Made by a program: the position numbers and the translations under genes
The notes under the pieces: model-generated
What the model was told of the DNA's origin: nothing
What the model saw: the letters and a program-made list of their open reading frames with translations, nothing else
Databases searched by the model: none
Assembly (NCBI GenBank): GCA_021186555.1
Contig: JAJKFL010000007.1
Coordinates: 3,346,501-3,410,500 of the forward strand
Source: Reticulitermes speratus
Taxonomy: Eukaryota; Arthropoda; Insecta; Blattodea; Rhinotermitidae
Direction of reading: 5' to 3'
Length of the DNA stretch: 64,000 nucleotides
Part shown: positions 51,950-63,416 of the stretch, piece by piece
Layout: the number at the start of each line of letters is the position of its first letter
Position numbering within the stretch: position 1 is the stretch's first letter

Positions 51950-52400
51950 AACCTTTTTCGGTCATCTTCAGGGAGGCATTCGACAGAGAAAAACACAACA
52001 TTGGCTAATTATGGCACAGATGTGCAATTGTAGAGCTAAAAACAGATGTGTTTGTGTACAGATGATCAAATAGTGTTAGTGCAGATTGCATGTAAGTGTA
52101 TCGTAATAGCTATAACTTGACTGCAGACAGACATCTATCTAGAATGTCACGTTCGTGTTCAGATATTTGTGCCTGCTCTGCCGTCGTTGTGTACGACACT
52201 GTGGATGGATGAGCGTGCTTATCTGTTAAAATATTATCGATATACTTACATGCAATCTGCACTACACTATTTGATCATCTGTACACAACACATCTGTTTT
52301 TAGCTCTACAATTGCACATCTGTGCCATAATTAGCCAATGTTGTGTTTTTCTTTGTCGAATACCTCCCTGAAGATGGCCGAAAAAGGCCGAAACATGTAG
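51950..52400. repeat. Hairpin with arms of about 155 bp, copy A
   Basis: Left arm about 51951-52110 and right arm about 52225-52385 are reverse complements (for example CACAGATGTGCAATTGTAGA and TCTACAATTGCACATCTGTG), with a loop of about 115 bp. The right arm ends in a full hammerhead-like core; the left arm has only part of it. Confidence 0.85.
52368..52399 (+). ncRNA. Hammerhead-ribozyme-like core
   Basis: CTGAAGA (52368-52374), stem GGCC/GGCC with a 6-nt loop, then GAAACATGTA (52390-52399). After GAA, the ACA/TGT self-pairing gives a 3-bp helix III and an A at the cleavage position (the UH rule is met). All conserved core bases are present. Confidence 0.5.
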
Positions 52401-53537
52401 GAGGCGTACAATATAATTGTGTACTTTTGTATCAAATTTTAAACACTGTAAAGTTTAATGTCCTATTTCCTCGCCGTGCGTCAGCTGGAAATTTTGCAGC
52501 GTAGAAAACGCGTGGACGTAGAGCAATACATGTGTTTAGTTTTGGGGGTTTGTTGGGTGTATTGTGCTACAGAAATAGTAAGTTTGTGTGCTTGAAAGGT
52601 ATTAAAGTACTGACTGACAGAATGACATGCGTTCTTCGAGAACACTTTTTCATTTGTCGGACCCTAAAATGTAAAATCACAAATGCTAAAATTGAACACG
52701 ATTTGAAATTACGACTGGGTGAGAAAGTGGAATAACGTACAGCAAGTCTAGTTGTGATAATTTTATATTAAATAATAATTTGTTATTTAATGTAAAATGT
52801 AACATCAAAGCTTTATAAATAACAGAACGCAAGATTGCCCCATTATGAATTTCTGCGCACTAGGCCTGCCCAAAGCCGCGTCATGCGCAGGAGCAATTTG
52901 TGTTGGAGTGGGGAGAGAGCGTGCTACTAGCTGCGGTCTTGTTTTCGAAGTAGTACGTCAGACGTGTTGTAGAGGTACGTACGGTTTGGTTCTTCGGTAC
53001 AGCTGGAGGCTTAGTTTAGGAACTGAGAGCAGAGAATTGTCGTGTCCACAAAGTCGAAAATATTACTGTCTAGTAAAAATTTGTAGAACTCGAATTGTAC
53101 TATTACTTGGTTCGGAATTTAAATTTTATTGACTGGGGAAGGAGTAGCTTGTAGACTGGGTCAGATTCATATTGTCTTATATTGCACAATTAATTACTGA
53201 AGGAATATAGCTTAATTTATGTTTTGTTTGGATTTTGTACCGATTCTGTAAAAGGAAAAACACAGCCATTAAACTGGTGATGATAGAGTCCATAGCCACA
53301 TCTGAGGATTTGAAAAACTTAACATTTTTGCATCATATTGAAAATAATTTTGTTAGTGTAAAAATTATCGTTGCATAATGATTTATCTGTTTTACCAGAT
53401 GTCAAATTATGTTGGCGAGTTTATGATTTACATGCAGGCCATAGATGTCTAGAAAACTAATTTGTAATACTCAGATCAACAAAATGCACAGTATTGTTCC
53501 TTAGATGTTCGTATTACAATATCACATAGAATATTCA

Positions 53538-53570
53538 TACACGTTTCGATCCCCAACGGACCATCATCAG
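53538..53570 (-). ncRNA. Hammerhead-ribozyme-like core, canonical CTGATGA
   Basis: On the minus strand CTGATGA (53564-53570), stem GGTCC/GGATC with one wobble and a 5-nt loop, then GAAACGTGTA (53538-53547), giving a 3-bp helix III (ACG/TGT with one wobble) and A as cleavage base. In copy B the first box has changed to CTGATGT. Confidence 0.45.
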
Positions 53571-54229
53571 GGAACCAACCAAAGCAATACTGCATAAAAC
53601 TAAATTAGCAACTGCTGTACACAGTAGACGTGAAGTAGAACAGTCTAGTAGTTAGAATGTAGACAATTCATTGTATTATAAAGTGTGCTGGTTCTTGGTA
53701 TACAGTATGTCAGAGGCAGCCTACGTACTTAACGAAGGATAACACAGTACTCCTACGATTTACTTCCTGAGACACAGTCATGGTGCAGGTCATTTGGATG
53801 ACGGCGAATGTAATAGCATTAAAATCTTACTCCCGTCTTTTCCGTGAAAGGTGTGATAATTGCACAATTCCTGATATTAGTCACGGTAAATGTTTTAACA
53901 AGAAACCAACATTTGAAAACGTATGATAAAAGACGTGAAGAATAAACGTATCTTGAACTAATGTCGTCAGATATGCTATTGTGACTGATGCAACCACCGA
54001 GGTGTGAGTTGTGTCCTTGTGCAATTGAGTGTAGGTTTTATATGTAGGATTCTAGCAAACATCCAGACTTTGTACATCGTAAAAGTATTTAATAATTTTA
54101 GAATATTCAGAGTGTCTCACATTGTGGCATGTGAATTTGTTATTGTATAGTAATGCATTAAACGTTATGCAGCATGTGACTATGACTGTCGTTGTTATCA
54201 TATTGTAATGAAAACTATTTTTCCAACAG

Positions 54230-54382
54230 TATCAACTGATCAAGAAATTGTCTCTAGAGAGTTATCAACATCAACTTCTTCTTACACTCATCCAGGGAGC
54301 AGCCAGTTAGAGAAGAGCATTGGCAGGGGTAGAAAGAGAGATTTGACAGCAAATTCAACACCAAACAACCAGATCATCACAG
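54230..54382 (+). CDS. Candidate coding exon of an unknown gene, copy A
   Basis: 153 nt between TTTTTCCAACAG and GTGAGT, open in the frame giving STDQEI, SSYTHPGSSQLEKSIGRGRK and RDLTANSTPNNQIITG. Ser/Thr-rich with a basic GRGRKR stretch. Same entry and exit phase. Copy B has a 156-nt version in which the only region of clear divergence is replaced without loss of frame, while non-coding sequence around both copies has many frame-breaking indels. I do not recognise the family, and no other exon of it is identified here. Confidence 0.5.
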
Positions 54383-54502
54383 GTGAGTACACCTTTCACT
54401 GTCATAGAAAAGCTGTTTCTGCTTATTATAAGGCAATTCACTTTAATTTGTTTGTTTTAAAAAAATACTGTGTGTGTGTGTGTGAGCTAATTTTCATTTT
54501 CA

Positions 54503-54683
54503 ACATGGTCTCGTCTTCTCGAAATGATTTCGCCCAACTGAACACCCGTGGCTGTGACAAACATTCATCCCCAAACTGTACTTGAAACCTGGTAAAAATT
54601 TCAGAAGGAATGACACCTTCCTTCGTAAGAAATTTGATAATTATACGCTGCGCAACACTGCTGGGTACTTTTTGCTCTGCCAT
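54503..54683 (-). mobile_element. mariner-like transposase N-terminus, copy A
   Basis: MAEQKVPSSVAQRIIIKFLT, IFTRFQVQFGDECLSQPRVF and SWAKSFRE on the minus strand form the paired helix-turn-helix start of a mariner transposase. The coding sequence breaks off after about 60 residues, so the catalytic domain is absent. Confidence 0.7.
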
Positions 54684-55201
54684 CTTGATTGCACCTGATG
54701 GTTGAGGCGGAGAGGGACCTGACTAGATGCGAGTTGCAAGTTTAAACGTGTCATAATTATCGTTTAAATTTGAACGGCCTATTATTTGTTATTTTTGTTT
54801 ATTTATAATTACTTGGCTTTTATTCCGGTCTTGTTGTGGCAATAACGTGGCCATTAGCAGCCAGCTGTTTGTGCGAAATTCACGCAAATTCAGGAAGCAG
54901 AATATTTGTATGGTGACTATTCCTACTGAAATATTGTACGGAACGAGTTCCTACTGAAATATTTGTATGGTGAACGAGTTCCTACTGAAATTTGTACGGT
55001 AAACGTAGTTCCTACTGAAATATTGTACGGTAACGATCCTACTGAATATAATGCAGTGCTTCGTATTTCCACTTGCGTATAAATCCGAAAAGCTGAAGAA
55101 TATCTTGTAGGCCTAACTGTAAACGAGCTGCATGACATATGTCACTCTTCGATAATGACGCATCCTTAAAGAAGATTTAGACGGATTATAATAGGTCAAA
55201 T

Positions 55202-55399
55202 CTGGGATTGTGGGTTCGAATCCCGCCGGGGGCGTGGATATCTGTCTCTTGTGAGTGTTGTCAGGTAGAGGTCGCTGTGTCGGACTGATCACTCGTCCAC
55301 AGGAGTCCTACCGAGTGTGGTGTGTCTGAGTGTGATCGTGAAGCCTCAGTAATGAGGAGGCCCTCGTCAACAAAGGGTTTTTCGCCATTGGAAAGAAAA
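55202..55399 (+). repeat. tRNA-related SINE (family 3), copy A
   Basis: 198 bp flanked by a perfect 14-bp target duplication ATAATAGGTCAAAT (55188-55201 and 55400-55413). B box GGGTTCGAATCCCGCC near its start; the A box is missing, so the head is truncated. It is present at the same place in copy B, so it predates the duplication. Confidence 0.8.
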
Positions 55400-56023
55400 A
55401 TAATAGGTCAAATTTTAAAAGGGGACAATGTTTATGACTTCTGTGGTTACTAAAAGTGTTTTGCACAGAAAGATTCTTTCTAACAAGATTTAATTACTAA
55501 GGCATTGGGAATAAACAAACTTTCATTACAGCAGGCACCACAAATTTCAGAATAACAAGACAGGCAATGTACGTATAACGTAACATTGAGGCGCGTTCGC
55601 GTAACCACTGTTGCAGTTTAAAAGCAAGCAGTATTACATATTTTGAATGTGTGTCTGTACCCTTGCCTTAGTTATCCGGCATGCAAATAGCATGTTTTCA
55701 GCGCAGCATTATATTGCCATCTCTGACCTGTCGGGCTCCATAATTTGCAGTGTCCAAACAATCAGTCGCTGTCAAACAGTACTAAGAAGAAAAGGAAGAC
55801 AGAGGTAGAAGGGAGGATAATATTAAAGTAGATCTTAACAAATAGGTTTCCAGGTGTGAACCGATCCTTCTGACTGACGATGTGGGTCAGTGGCTGACCG
55901 TTTTGTACACGGTAATGACATTTGTGGATCAATAGAAGACGATTTATTGACCAGCTTAGTTACTGTCAGTTTGTAATGGAGAAATTTCTTCCGTGAATTA
56001 ATTTCGAATATAGTATTATCTGT

Positions 56024-56170
56024 GTGGGCCGGGATGGCGTAGTCGGCTGGACAGTCCTGTGATCGAATCCCGTGGGGGCGAAATTTTCCGCACTCGTCCA
56101 GACCGGCACTGGGACACACCCAGCCTCCTATACAATGGGTACCGGGTCTCTTTCCCCGGGGTCAATACCT
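56024..56170 (+). repeat. tRNA-derived SINE (family 2), 3'-truncated
   Basis: A-box-like GGATGGCGTAGTCGGC and B-box-like TGATCGAATCCCG, then CGTCCAGACCGGCACTGG, CAGCCTCCTATACAATGG and GTACCGGGTCTCTTTCC. The 3' half of the family body is missing. Confidence 0.75.
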
Positions 56171-56319
56171 TACTGCAGCATATCGGTGATGTGTGTATAG
56201 ACATTACATTTGGTGCAAACGACATACATGTTGAAAAGCAGGATTTAATTTCGAGTGTTTAGGCTTATGTGACAACGGTTGTTATGAATTAGTGTAAATG
56301 AGTCTGAAGCCATTTTTAT

Positions 56320-56390
56320 CATATATATATATATATATAATATATATATATGTGTGTGTGTGTGTGTGTATGTGTGTGTCAGTATATAGA
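56320..56390. repeat. AT then GT dinucleotide microsatellite
   Basis: (AT)n followed by (TG)n, near the right end of duplication copy A. Confidence 0.9.
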
Positions 56391-56579
56391 GGGTGTGCCG
56401 TAACTGTATGAGGCGTGTACTATATATTTACTGTTTAATGTCGGGGGGAAAAACGAAAGAATATTCAGAGCGGGAATTAATACTTCTTGATTTTCTAACT
56501 TGTCACGGATGAGCAGACGAGTGTGTGTTGAACCCCGAAAATTTGGTATGGGTTCCTGAGGAAAACTGGTCAGTTTTGC

Positions 56580-56614
56580 CTGAGGATGGGGACGGAGCTA
56601 GTCCCCGAAACGTT
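56580..56614 (+). ncRNA. Hammerhead-ribozyme-like core, copy B
   Basis: Identical boxes and 6-bp stem to 48466-48500. Only this arm is present here, because the duplication starts at the palindrome apex. Confidence 0.5.
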
Positions 56615-57249
56615 GTATTCAAACGAATTGACGCAGCTGTGCTACCGAGAAAACTATATTGAATCATGTCGCCGCGAAAGTTTTAAAACATATATCGAAC
56701 CTATTGTGCTGCCATCTATGCGAGGTTCGGGAAGTACCACAAGGTGTTGGTAGCAATCGGTAGCAATAACCCAGTCGGTAAGGAGGTTGACTACTAGCCG
56801 ACCATCAATATATTACGTCTGTCTATATAATTCGTGTTATTTACTTAAGCGTCATGTTGAAAAATTGTGTTGGTTATTTCGTGAGTTACATGCTGGTCAT
56901 TTATATCTAAAGTTAGCTTCGTATTTTAAGGTTTTGTGTTGATGATTACCACTTCGTTGGCGACGCATATCCTCCAATGACTGTCGTAATCACAGATGAT
57001 CTTAGTACGTAATCGTTAAAAGACTTATAAATATGCACGTGTGGTAGCCTCCATTTTGTCACGTTGTAGGTAGGATTTACATGTTCATTACAGGTTTACT
57101 GAGTTCATTGTAATTCTGTTTCAGCGGTGTAAGGGATTCAAAATTAATTTCTGTGTTCCGTAATAACCATCCTGTTGCATAATTAAGGTGAAATTATGGT
57201 GCACACGGAGTTGGAAATATTGGCGATAGATGTTTCTAGGACTCGGGTT

Positions 57250-57408
57250 GTGAAGTGAATTTTAGGAAGCATTCCATGAATTTAATCCACTTTTAATTTC
57301 TACATGAATTAATTTTGATGTGTTAGTGTCACTCCGAAATATGTGAACTTTGCAACATTGAAGCATCCAAGGTTTCTTGGTAGCCCACTGACCACAAGCT
57401 GCCCCCCC

Positions 57409-57441
<33 letters not shown>

Positions 57442-58220
57442 ACAGCAAGCATGCAACATATTCCTTCACGTGTTCCGGGGATTGTTTAGGCACCAGAGAC
57501 ACAGACCACCCCCGCTTCAGTCGTCGAACTGGGGACGGAACCCAGGATCCCTGGGTCGTTGCAATATTTTGAAAGGATATATTAACTGTCTTTAAGGTTG
57601 TGCTTTCACCATGCATTCTGTTGATGAGAGATGAATATATACTGTACTGGTTTTCTCAGCATTTATTTCGAGACCAGCCATCTTAATAGCAGTTAAAGAG
57701 GCTTCTGTGTTTTTCTTGATGGCAACCCATTTATGTTCTTGCCCCATAAATTTATGTCGTCATTGTAGACCAGAAGGTGACATAGCAATTCAGTTTCAGC
57801 CCACCTTTAGCCTTCCTAATGTCATATACTAGAATGAAGTTGAAGGTTGAAAGTGGTGAAGCATCTCCTTGTTTGAGACCATTTGAATAGGAAATGTGTA
57901 GACATGTGTTTTGTTGTGTGGGCTTTACTGTAGGTTTCATTTAAACACATTTTAGTTAACCTAACTAAATTCATGGGTATGACACACTCAATGAGGATAA
58001 TATTCAAAACTTCCGTAGTTCTCGCATCATAGACTTTCTTCAAACGCATAAGTAGCAGATGCATTGCCAATTGTATTCTCACTTTTGCTTAAGTATCTGA
58101 CAAATACTGACTGATATGTGTTTGGTTTGTTACGTGGAACGGAGGTTAGGCTTTTACGTTGAATCCCCCAAAATTGCGTTTTGATATTTCTGTTTAATGT
58201 ACCAACCAAGTGCACTTATA
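57250..58220 (-). mobile_element. Decayed RTE-like LINE fragment, copy B
   Basis: Counterpart of 49140-50090 with the same RT pieces (AMHLLLMRLKKVYDARTTEV, SNGLKQGDASPLSTFNFILV) and the same nested insertion, here with a C-rich run at 57402-57439 interrupted by a single T. Confidence 0.7.
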
Positions 58221-58250
58221 ATATGTAAGACGTTATAATCACTTCACTCC

Positions 58251-58280
58251 TATATGTTTCCGCATGACTGCCATCTTCAG
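58251..58280 (-). ncRNA. Hammerhead-like core with weak stem, copy B
   Basis: Same boxes as 50123-50152 (CTGAAGA and GAAACATATA on the minus strand), unchanged between copies. Confidence 0.3.
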
Positions 58281-58435
58281 GAAGTACGTGCCAAGTTTAA
58301 AACCATTTATAGTAAAATGAATTACGTCTATGAAATTCGTAACTTTTGATGAATTCTGCAGTTAATATCAGTTCTTATATGGATAAAAGTTGTGAATTTC
58401 CTTTGTATTATGGACATATATAAGACTTATAAATA

Positions 58436-58783
58436 CAGGGCATACACAAAAGAATGGTGCAGTTTCAAAAGTGAATAAAAAATTTTTGTTTCACATTACA
58501 CGGGCACAACATACACCGTCAGCGGCGGCAACTGTCCAAGTTTCTCATTTGGTAATTACAATCCTTCAATGTGTGCACCCTGGGTCACACGACACACATC
58601 CACACGGTAATCAAACTCATCCCAGAACCGGTGTAGCATGTCCGCTGTAATGGCCTGCAGTGCATGCGTTATCCGATCACGAATTTCATGGATGGACGTG
58701 GGCAATGGTGGCACATAAACGCTGTCTTTAACGAACCCCCAAAGAAAGAACTCGCACGGTGTAAGATCTACCCCTGTAGCCAA
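58436..58783 (-). mobile_element. C-terminal fragment of an IS630/Tc1-mariner transposase, copy B
   Basis: Counterpart of 50310-50657, with LTPCEFFLWGFVKDSVYVPP and DEFDYRVDVCRVTQGAHIEG still readable. Confidence 0.7.
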
Positions 58784-60070
58784 CTAGCCCCCCTTCCCTA
58801 CTGTATTGATAGGGTTGAGTTTTGAGGTTTAGTCCTTGAACGTTGTTTTGAGTAATTTTACTAGTGAAAAAGTGAATGGTTTTGTTTCGTTTCGTTGGGA
58901 GAAACTGACCTACGAGAAAGTAATTTAATTACGGACGTCTGGGTTTCATTTTGTGCTTTACAGACAGGCTTTCAGGTTGAGTTCCTGATTCATTAGAGAA
59001 TACAGTAGTGACATAAGTGGGTCTGCAGTACCTGCGAATATCCATGAAGTGATTCAGGAATATTATTTTGGTAATTACAACCCCAGTTAAATTTTTCGTC
59101 ATTCTTAAGAGTGGGTTGTGGGGTTGATTGTATCAACAAATGCTGTGACGTACCTCTAATGAGGCCGTTTAGACTCGACTGTGTATCAAATCACCAGGTG
59201 ATTTGTATCGAACTGCACGCAGGCGCTCCCTTCTGCAGTGTACTGGCTAGTCACGTGACGTCACACCACCGACCCACATCATTTCTCCATGTCGGTAAAA
59301 CGCTCCTGAAGATTTAAACACACCAAATAGACTACTACTATCATGTCTATTCATTAATTATCGCCCTGCCATTTTGCCTACACAAATATCCGGAAGCTCT
59401 TTTTATTTGCTGCTGTGTTTTATGTTTTCGTATATTTGCCGTGTCGCACGTGTTGTCAATCTCACGACACGTGTGTCCATTTAGAATCGCACAGCATGTC
59501 TTAGCATTGTAAAGTTTACTGCGTAGTTGCTTGTGTATTGTAATAGCTGTTTCAGATGTAGTTGTGACACGTGTGTTGTGTACGGTTATCCTTCCACAGG
59601 CACCGCTGTACCCCATTTTTGTTTTGCTTGTGCGTTTTTCGAATGTAATCAGAATAGGGATCATTTTTTGGTCAACTCTGCACATAATATCCCCGTTAAA
59701 GATGGTATTAACCTATTTTTATGTCCGCTAGTTACATATGTACTAGTTCAACGCTCGCATTATTTGTACAGAATTTGTAATGTAATGGTGACTGGTTCAT
59801 TCCCTGCAGCGTATGACGAAACGTCATCACTTTGTGGTCTCTAGAAAGATCAGATACCTTCGACCTGTAACAGGCCTGTAGGTCCACATGCACCTGTAAG
59901 AGGCCTGTCAAACTGAGAGCTGGTTGCGGTCAAATGCGAAATCCAACCCGACACAATGAGCCGGAACATTTAATGTTATTTAATGTTATCCATGTTATCC
60001 ATATAAGATAATATTACGATGTTTATTCCGACGACTGCACAAAATTAAAGAAAAAATATACAATTCATAT

Positions 60071-60526
60071 AGTAAACCTTTTTCGGCCATCTTCAGGGAG
60101 GTATTCGACAAAGAAAATCACAAGATTGGCTAATTATGGCACAGATGTGCAATTGTAGAGCTAAAAGCAGATGTTAAAATTGTGTAAAAATGATTAAAAA
60201 GTGTAGTGCAGATTGCATGTAAGTTATCGTAATAGCTATAACTTGACTGCAGACAGACATCTATCTAGAATGTCACGTTCGTGTTCAGATATTTGTGCCT
60301 GTCTGCCGTCGTTGTGTACGACACGTGGATGGATGAGCGTGCTTATCTGTTATAAATATTACGATAACTTACATGCAATCTGCACTACACTATTTGATCA
60401 TTTGTACACAATTAACATCTGCTTTTTAGCTCTACAATTGCACATCTGTGCCATAATTAGCCAATGTTGTGTTTTTCTTTGTCGAATACCTCCCTGAAGA
60501 TGACCGAAAAAGGCCGAAACATGTAG
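60071..60526. repeat. Hairpin with arms of about 155 bp, copy B
   Basis: Same inverted structure as 51950-52400. Small deletions have accumulated in the arms and loop. Confidence 0.8.
60494..60525 (+). ncRNA. Hammerhead-ribozyme-like core, copy B
   Basis: CTGAAGA (60494-60500) and GAAACATGTA (60516-60525) are both intact. Stem II has one mismatch (GACC against GGCC) relative to copy A. Confidence 0.45.
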
Positions 60527-62357
60527 GAGGCGTACAATATAATTGTGTACTTTTGTATCAAATTTTAAACACTGTAAAGTTTAATGTCCTATTTCCTCGC
60601 CGTGCGTCAGCTGTAAATTTTGCAGCGTAGAAAACGCGTGGACGTAGAACAATACATGTGTTTAGTTTTGGGGGTTTGTTGGGTGTATTGTGCTACAGAA
60701 ATAGTAAGTTTGTGTGCTTGAAAGGTATTTAAGTACTGACTGACAGAATGACATGCGTTCTTCGAGAACCACTTTTTCATTTGTCGGACCCTAAAATGTA
60801 AAATCACAAATGCTAAAATTGAACACGATTTGAAATTACGACTGGGTGAGAAAGTGGAATAACGTACAGCAAGTCTAGTTGTGATAATTTTATATTAAAT
60901 AATAATTTGTTATTTAATGTAAAATGTCACATCAAAGCTTTCTAAATAACAGAACGCAAGATTGCCCCATTATGAATTTCTGCTCACTAGGCCTGCCCAA
61001 AGCGGCGTCATGCGCAGGCGCAATTTGCGTTGGAGTGGGGAGAGAGCGTGCTACTAGCTGCGGTCTTGTTTTACGACGTAGTACGTCAGACGTGTTGTAG
61101 AGGTACGTACTGTTTGGTTCTTCGGCACAGCTGGAGGCTTAGTTTAGGAACTGAGAGCAGAGAATTGTCGTGTCCACAAAGTCGAAAATATTACTGTCTA
61201 GTAAAAATTTGTAGAACTCGAGTTGTACTATTACTTGGTTCGGAATTTAAATTTTATTGACTGGGAGCAGGAGTAGCTTGTAGACTGGGTCAGATTCATA
61301 TTGTCGCATATTTCACAATTAGTTACTGAAGGAATATAGCTTAATTTATGTTTTGTTTGGATTTTGTACCGATTCTGTAAAAGGAAAAACACAGCCATTA
61401 AACTGGTGATGATAGAGTCCATAGCCACATCTGAGGATTTGAAAAACTTAACATTTTTGCATCATATTGAAAATATTTTGTTAGTGTAAAATTTATCGTT
61501 GCATAATGATTTATCTGTTTTACCAGATGTCAGAATTATGTTGGTGAGTTTATGATTTACATGCAGGCTATAGATGTCTAGAAAACTAATATGTAACACT
61601 CAGACCAGCAAAATGCGGAGTATTGTTCCTTAGATGTTCGTATTACAATACCACATAAAATATTCATAGACGTTTCGATCCCCAAGGGACCAACATCAGG
61701 GAACCAACCAAAGCAATACTGCATAAAACTAAATTAGCAACTGTTGTACACAGTAGACGTGATGTAGAAGAGTTAAATAGCTAAAATGTAGACAATTCAT
61801 TGTAGTATAAAGTGTGCTGGTTCTTGGTATACAGTATGTCAGAGGCAGCCTACGTACTTAACGAAGGATAACACAGTACTCCTACGATTTACTTCCTGAG
61901 ACACAATCATGGTGCAGGACATTTGGATGACGGCGAATGTAGTAGCATTAAAATCTTACTCCCATCTTTTCCGTGAAAGGTGTGATAATTGCACAATTCC
62001 TGATATTAGTCGCGGTAAATGTTTTCACAAGAAACCAACATTTGAAAACATGATAAAAGACGTGAAGAATAAACGTATCTTGAACTAATGTCGTCAGATA
62101 TGCTATTGTAACTGATGCAACCACCGAGGTGTGAGTTGTGTCCTTGTGCAATGGAGTGTAGGTTTTATATGTAGGATTCTAGCAAACATCCAGACTTTGT
62201 ACATCATAAAAGTATTTAATAATTTTAGAATATTCAGAGTGTCCTCACATTGTGGCATGTGAATTTGTTATTGTATAGTAATGCAGTAAACGTTATGCAG
62301 CATGTGACTATGACTGTCGTTGTTTTCATATTGTAATGAAAACTATTTTTCCAACAG

Positions 62358-62513
62358 TAGCAACTGATCAAGAAATTAATCTCAAGTCAAGTTATTCGAC
62401 ATCAGCTTCTTCTTACACTCATCCAGGGAGCAGCCAGTTAGAGAAGAGCATTGGCAGGGGTAGAAAGAGAGATTTGACAGCAAATTCAACACCAAACAAC
62501 CAGATCATCACAG
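62358..62513 (+). CDS. Candidate coding exon of an unknown gene, copy B
   Basis: 156 nt between TTTTTCCAACAG and GTGAGT. ATDQEINLKSSYSTSA replaces the VSREL-type segment of copy A, then SSYTHPGSSQLEKSIGRGRK and RDLTANSTPNNQIITG are identical. The three-base length difference keeps the frame, which supports coding constraint. The two copies could be alternative exons of one gene. Confidence 0.5.
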
Positions 62514-62634
62514 GTGAGTACACCTTTCGCTGTCATAGAAAAACTGTTCCTGCTTATTATAAGGCATATCACTTTAATTTGTTTGTTTTAAAAAAATACT
62601 GTGTGTGTTTGTGTGAGCTAATTTTCATTTTCAA

Positions 62635-62815
62635 CATGGTCTCGTACTTCTCGAAATGATTTCGCCCAACTGAACACCCGTGGCTGTGACAAACATTCAT
62701 CCCCAAACTGTACTTGAAACCTGGTAAAAATTTCAGAAGGAATGACACCTTCCTTCGTAAGAAATTTGATAATTATACGCTGCGCAAAACTGCTGGGTAC
62801 GTTTTGCTCTGCCAT
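62635..62815 (-). mobile_element. mariner-like transposase N-terminus, copy B
   Basis: Counterpart of 54503-54683: MAEQNVPSSFAQRIIIKFLT through SWAKSFRE on the minus strand, truncated at the same place. Confidence 0.7.
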
Positions 62816-63218
62816 CTTGATTGCACCTGATGGTTGAGGCGGAGAGGGACCTGACTAGAGCGGGTTGCAAGTTTAAACGTGTCATAATTCTCGTTTAAAT
62901 TCGAACGGCCTATTATTTGTTATTTTTGTTTCTTTATAATTACTTGGCTTTTATTCCTGTGTTGTTGTGGCAGTACCGTGGCCATTAGCAGCCAGCTGTT
63001 TTGCCCGAACTTCACGCAAATTCAGGAAGCAGAATATTTGTATGGTGAACGTAGTTCCTACTGAAATATTTGTACGGTAAACGTAGTTCCTACTGAAATA
63101 TTAATGCAGTGCTTTCATATTTCCCACTTGCAACTGTAAACGAGCTGCATGACATATGTCACTCTTCGATAATGGCGCATCCTTAAAGAAGATTTAGACG
63201 GATTATAATAGGTCAAAT

Positions 63219-63416
63219 CTGGGATTGTGGGTTCGAATCCCGCCGGGGGCGTGGATATCTGTCTCTTGTGAGTGTTGTCAGGTAGAAGTCTCTGTGTCGG
63301 ACTGATCACTCGTCCAGAGGAGTCCTACCGAGTATGGTGTGTCTGAGTGTGATCGTGAAGCCTCAGTAATGAGGATGCCCTCGTCATCAAAGGGTTTTTC
63401 GCCATTGGATAAAAAA
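63219..63416 (+). repeat. tRNA-related SINE (family 3), copy B
   Basis: Same insertion as 55202-55399, with the ATAATAGGTCAAAT flanks preserved on both sides. Confidence 0.8.

Larger units (their letters stand above)
48441..56554 (+). repeat. 8.1-kb direct duplication, copy A
   Basis: Sequence from CCTGAGGAAAACTG at 48441 reappears at 56555, an offset of 8114 bp, and stays alignable to the window end with scattered substitutions and small indels. Content in order: RTE-like LINE, IS630/Tc1 piece, hairpin, candidate exon, mariner piece and SINE. Confidence 0.95.

Noticed and set aside
52845-53132. GC-rich 95-codon frame, partly conserved at 61030-61260
   Set aside because: The start and upstream part differ in frame between copies; it may be a transcribed CpG-rich region, but I cannot support a protein or a promoter.
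55202-55275. Possible functional tRNA gene
   Set aside because: Only the B box is present, there is no A box or cloverleaf, and the segment belongs to a SINE with target duplications.
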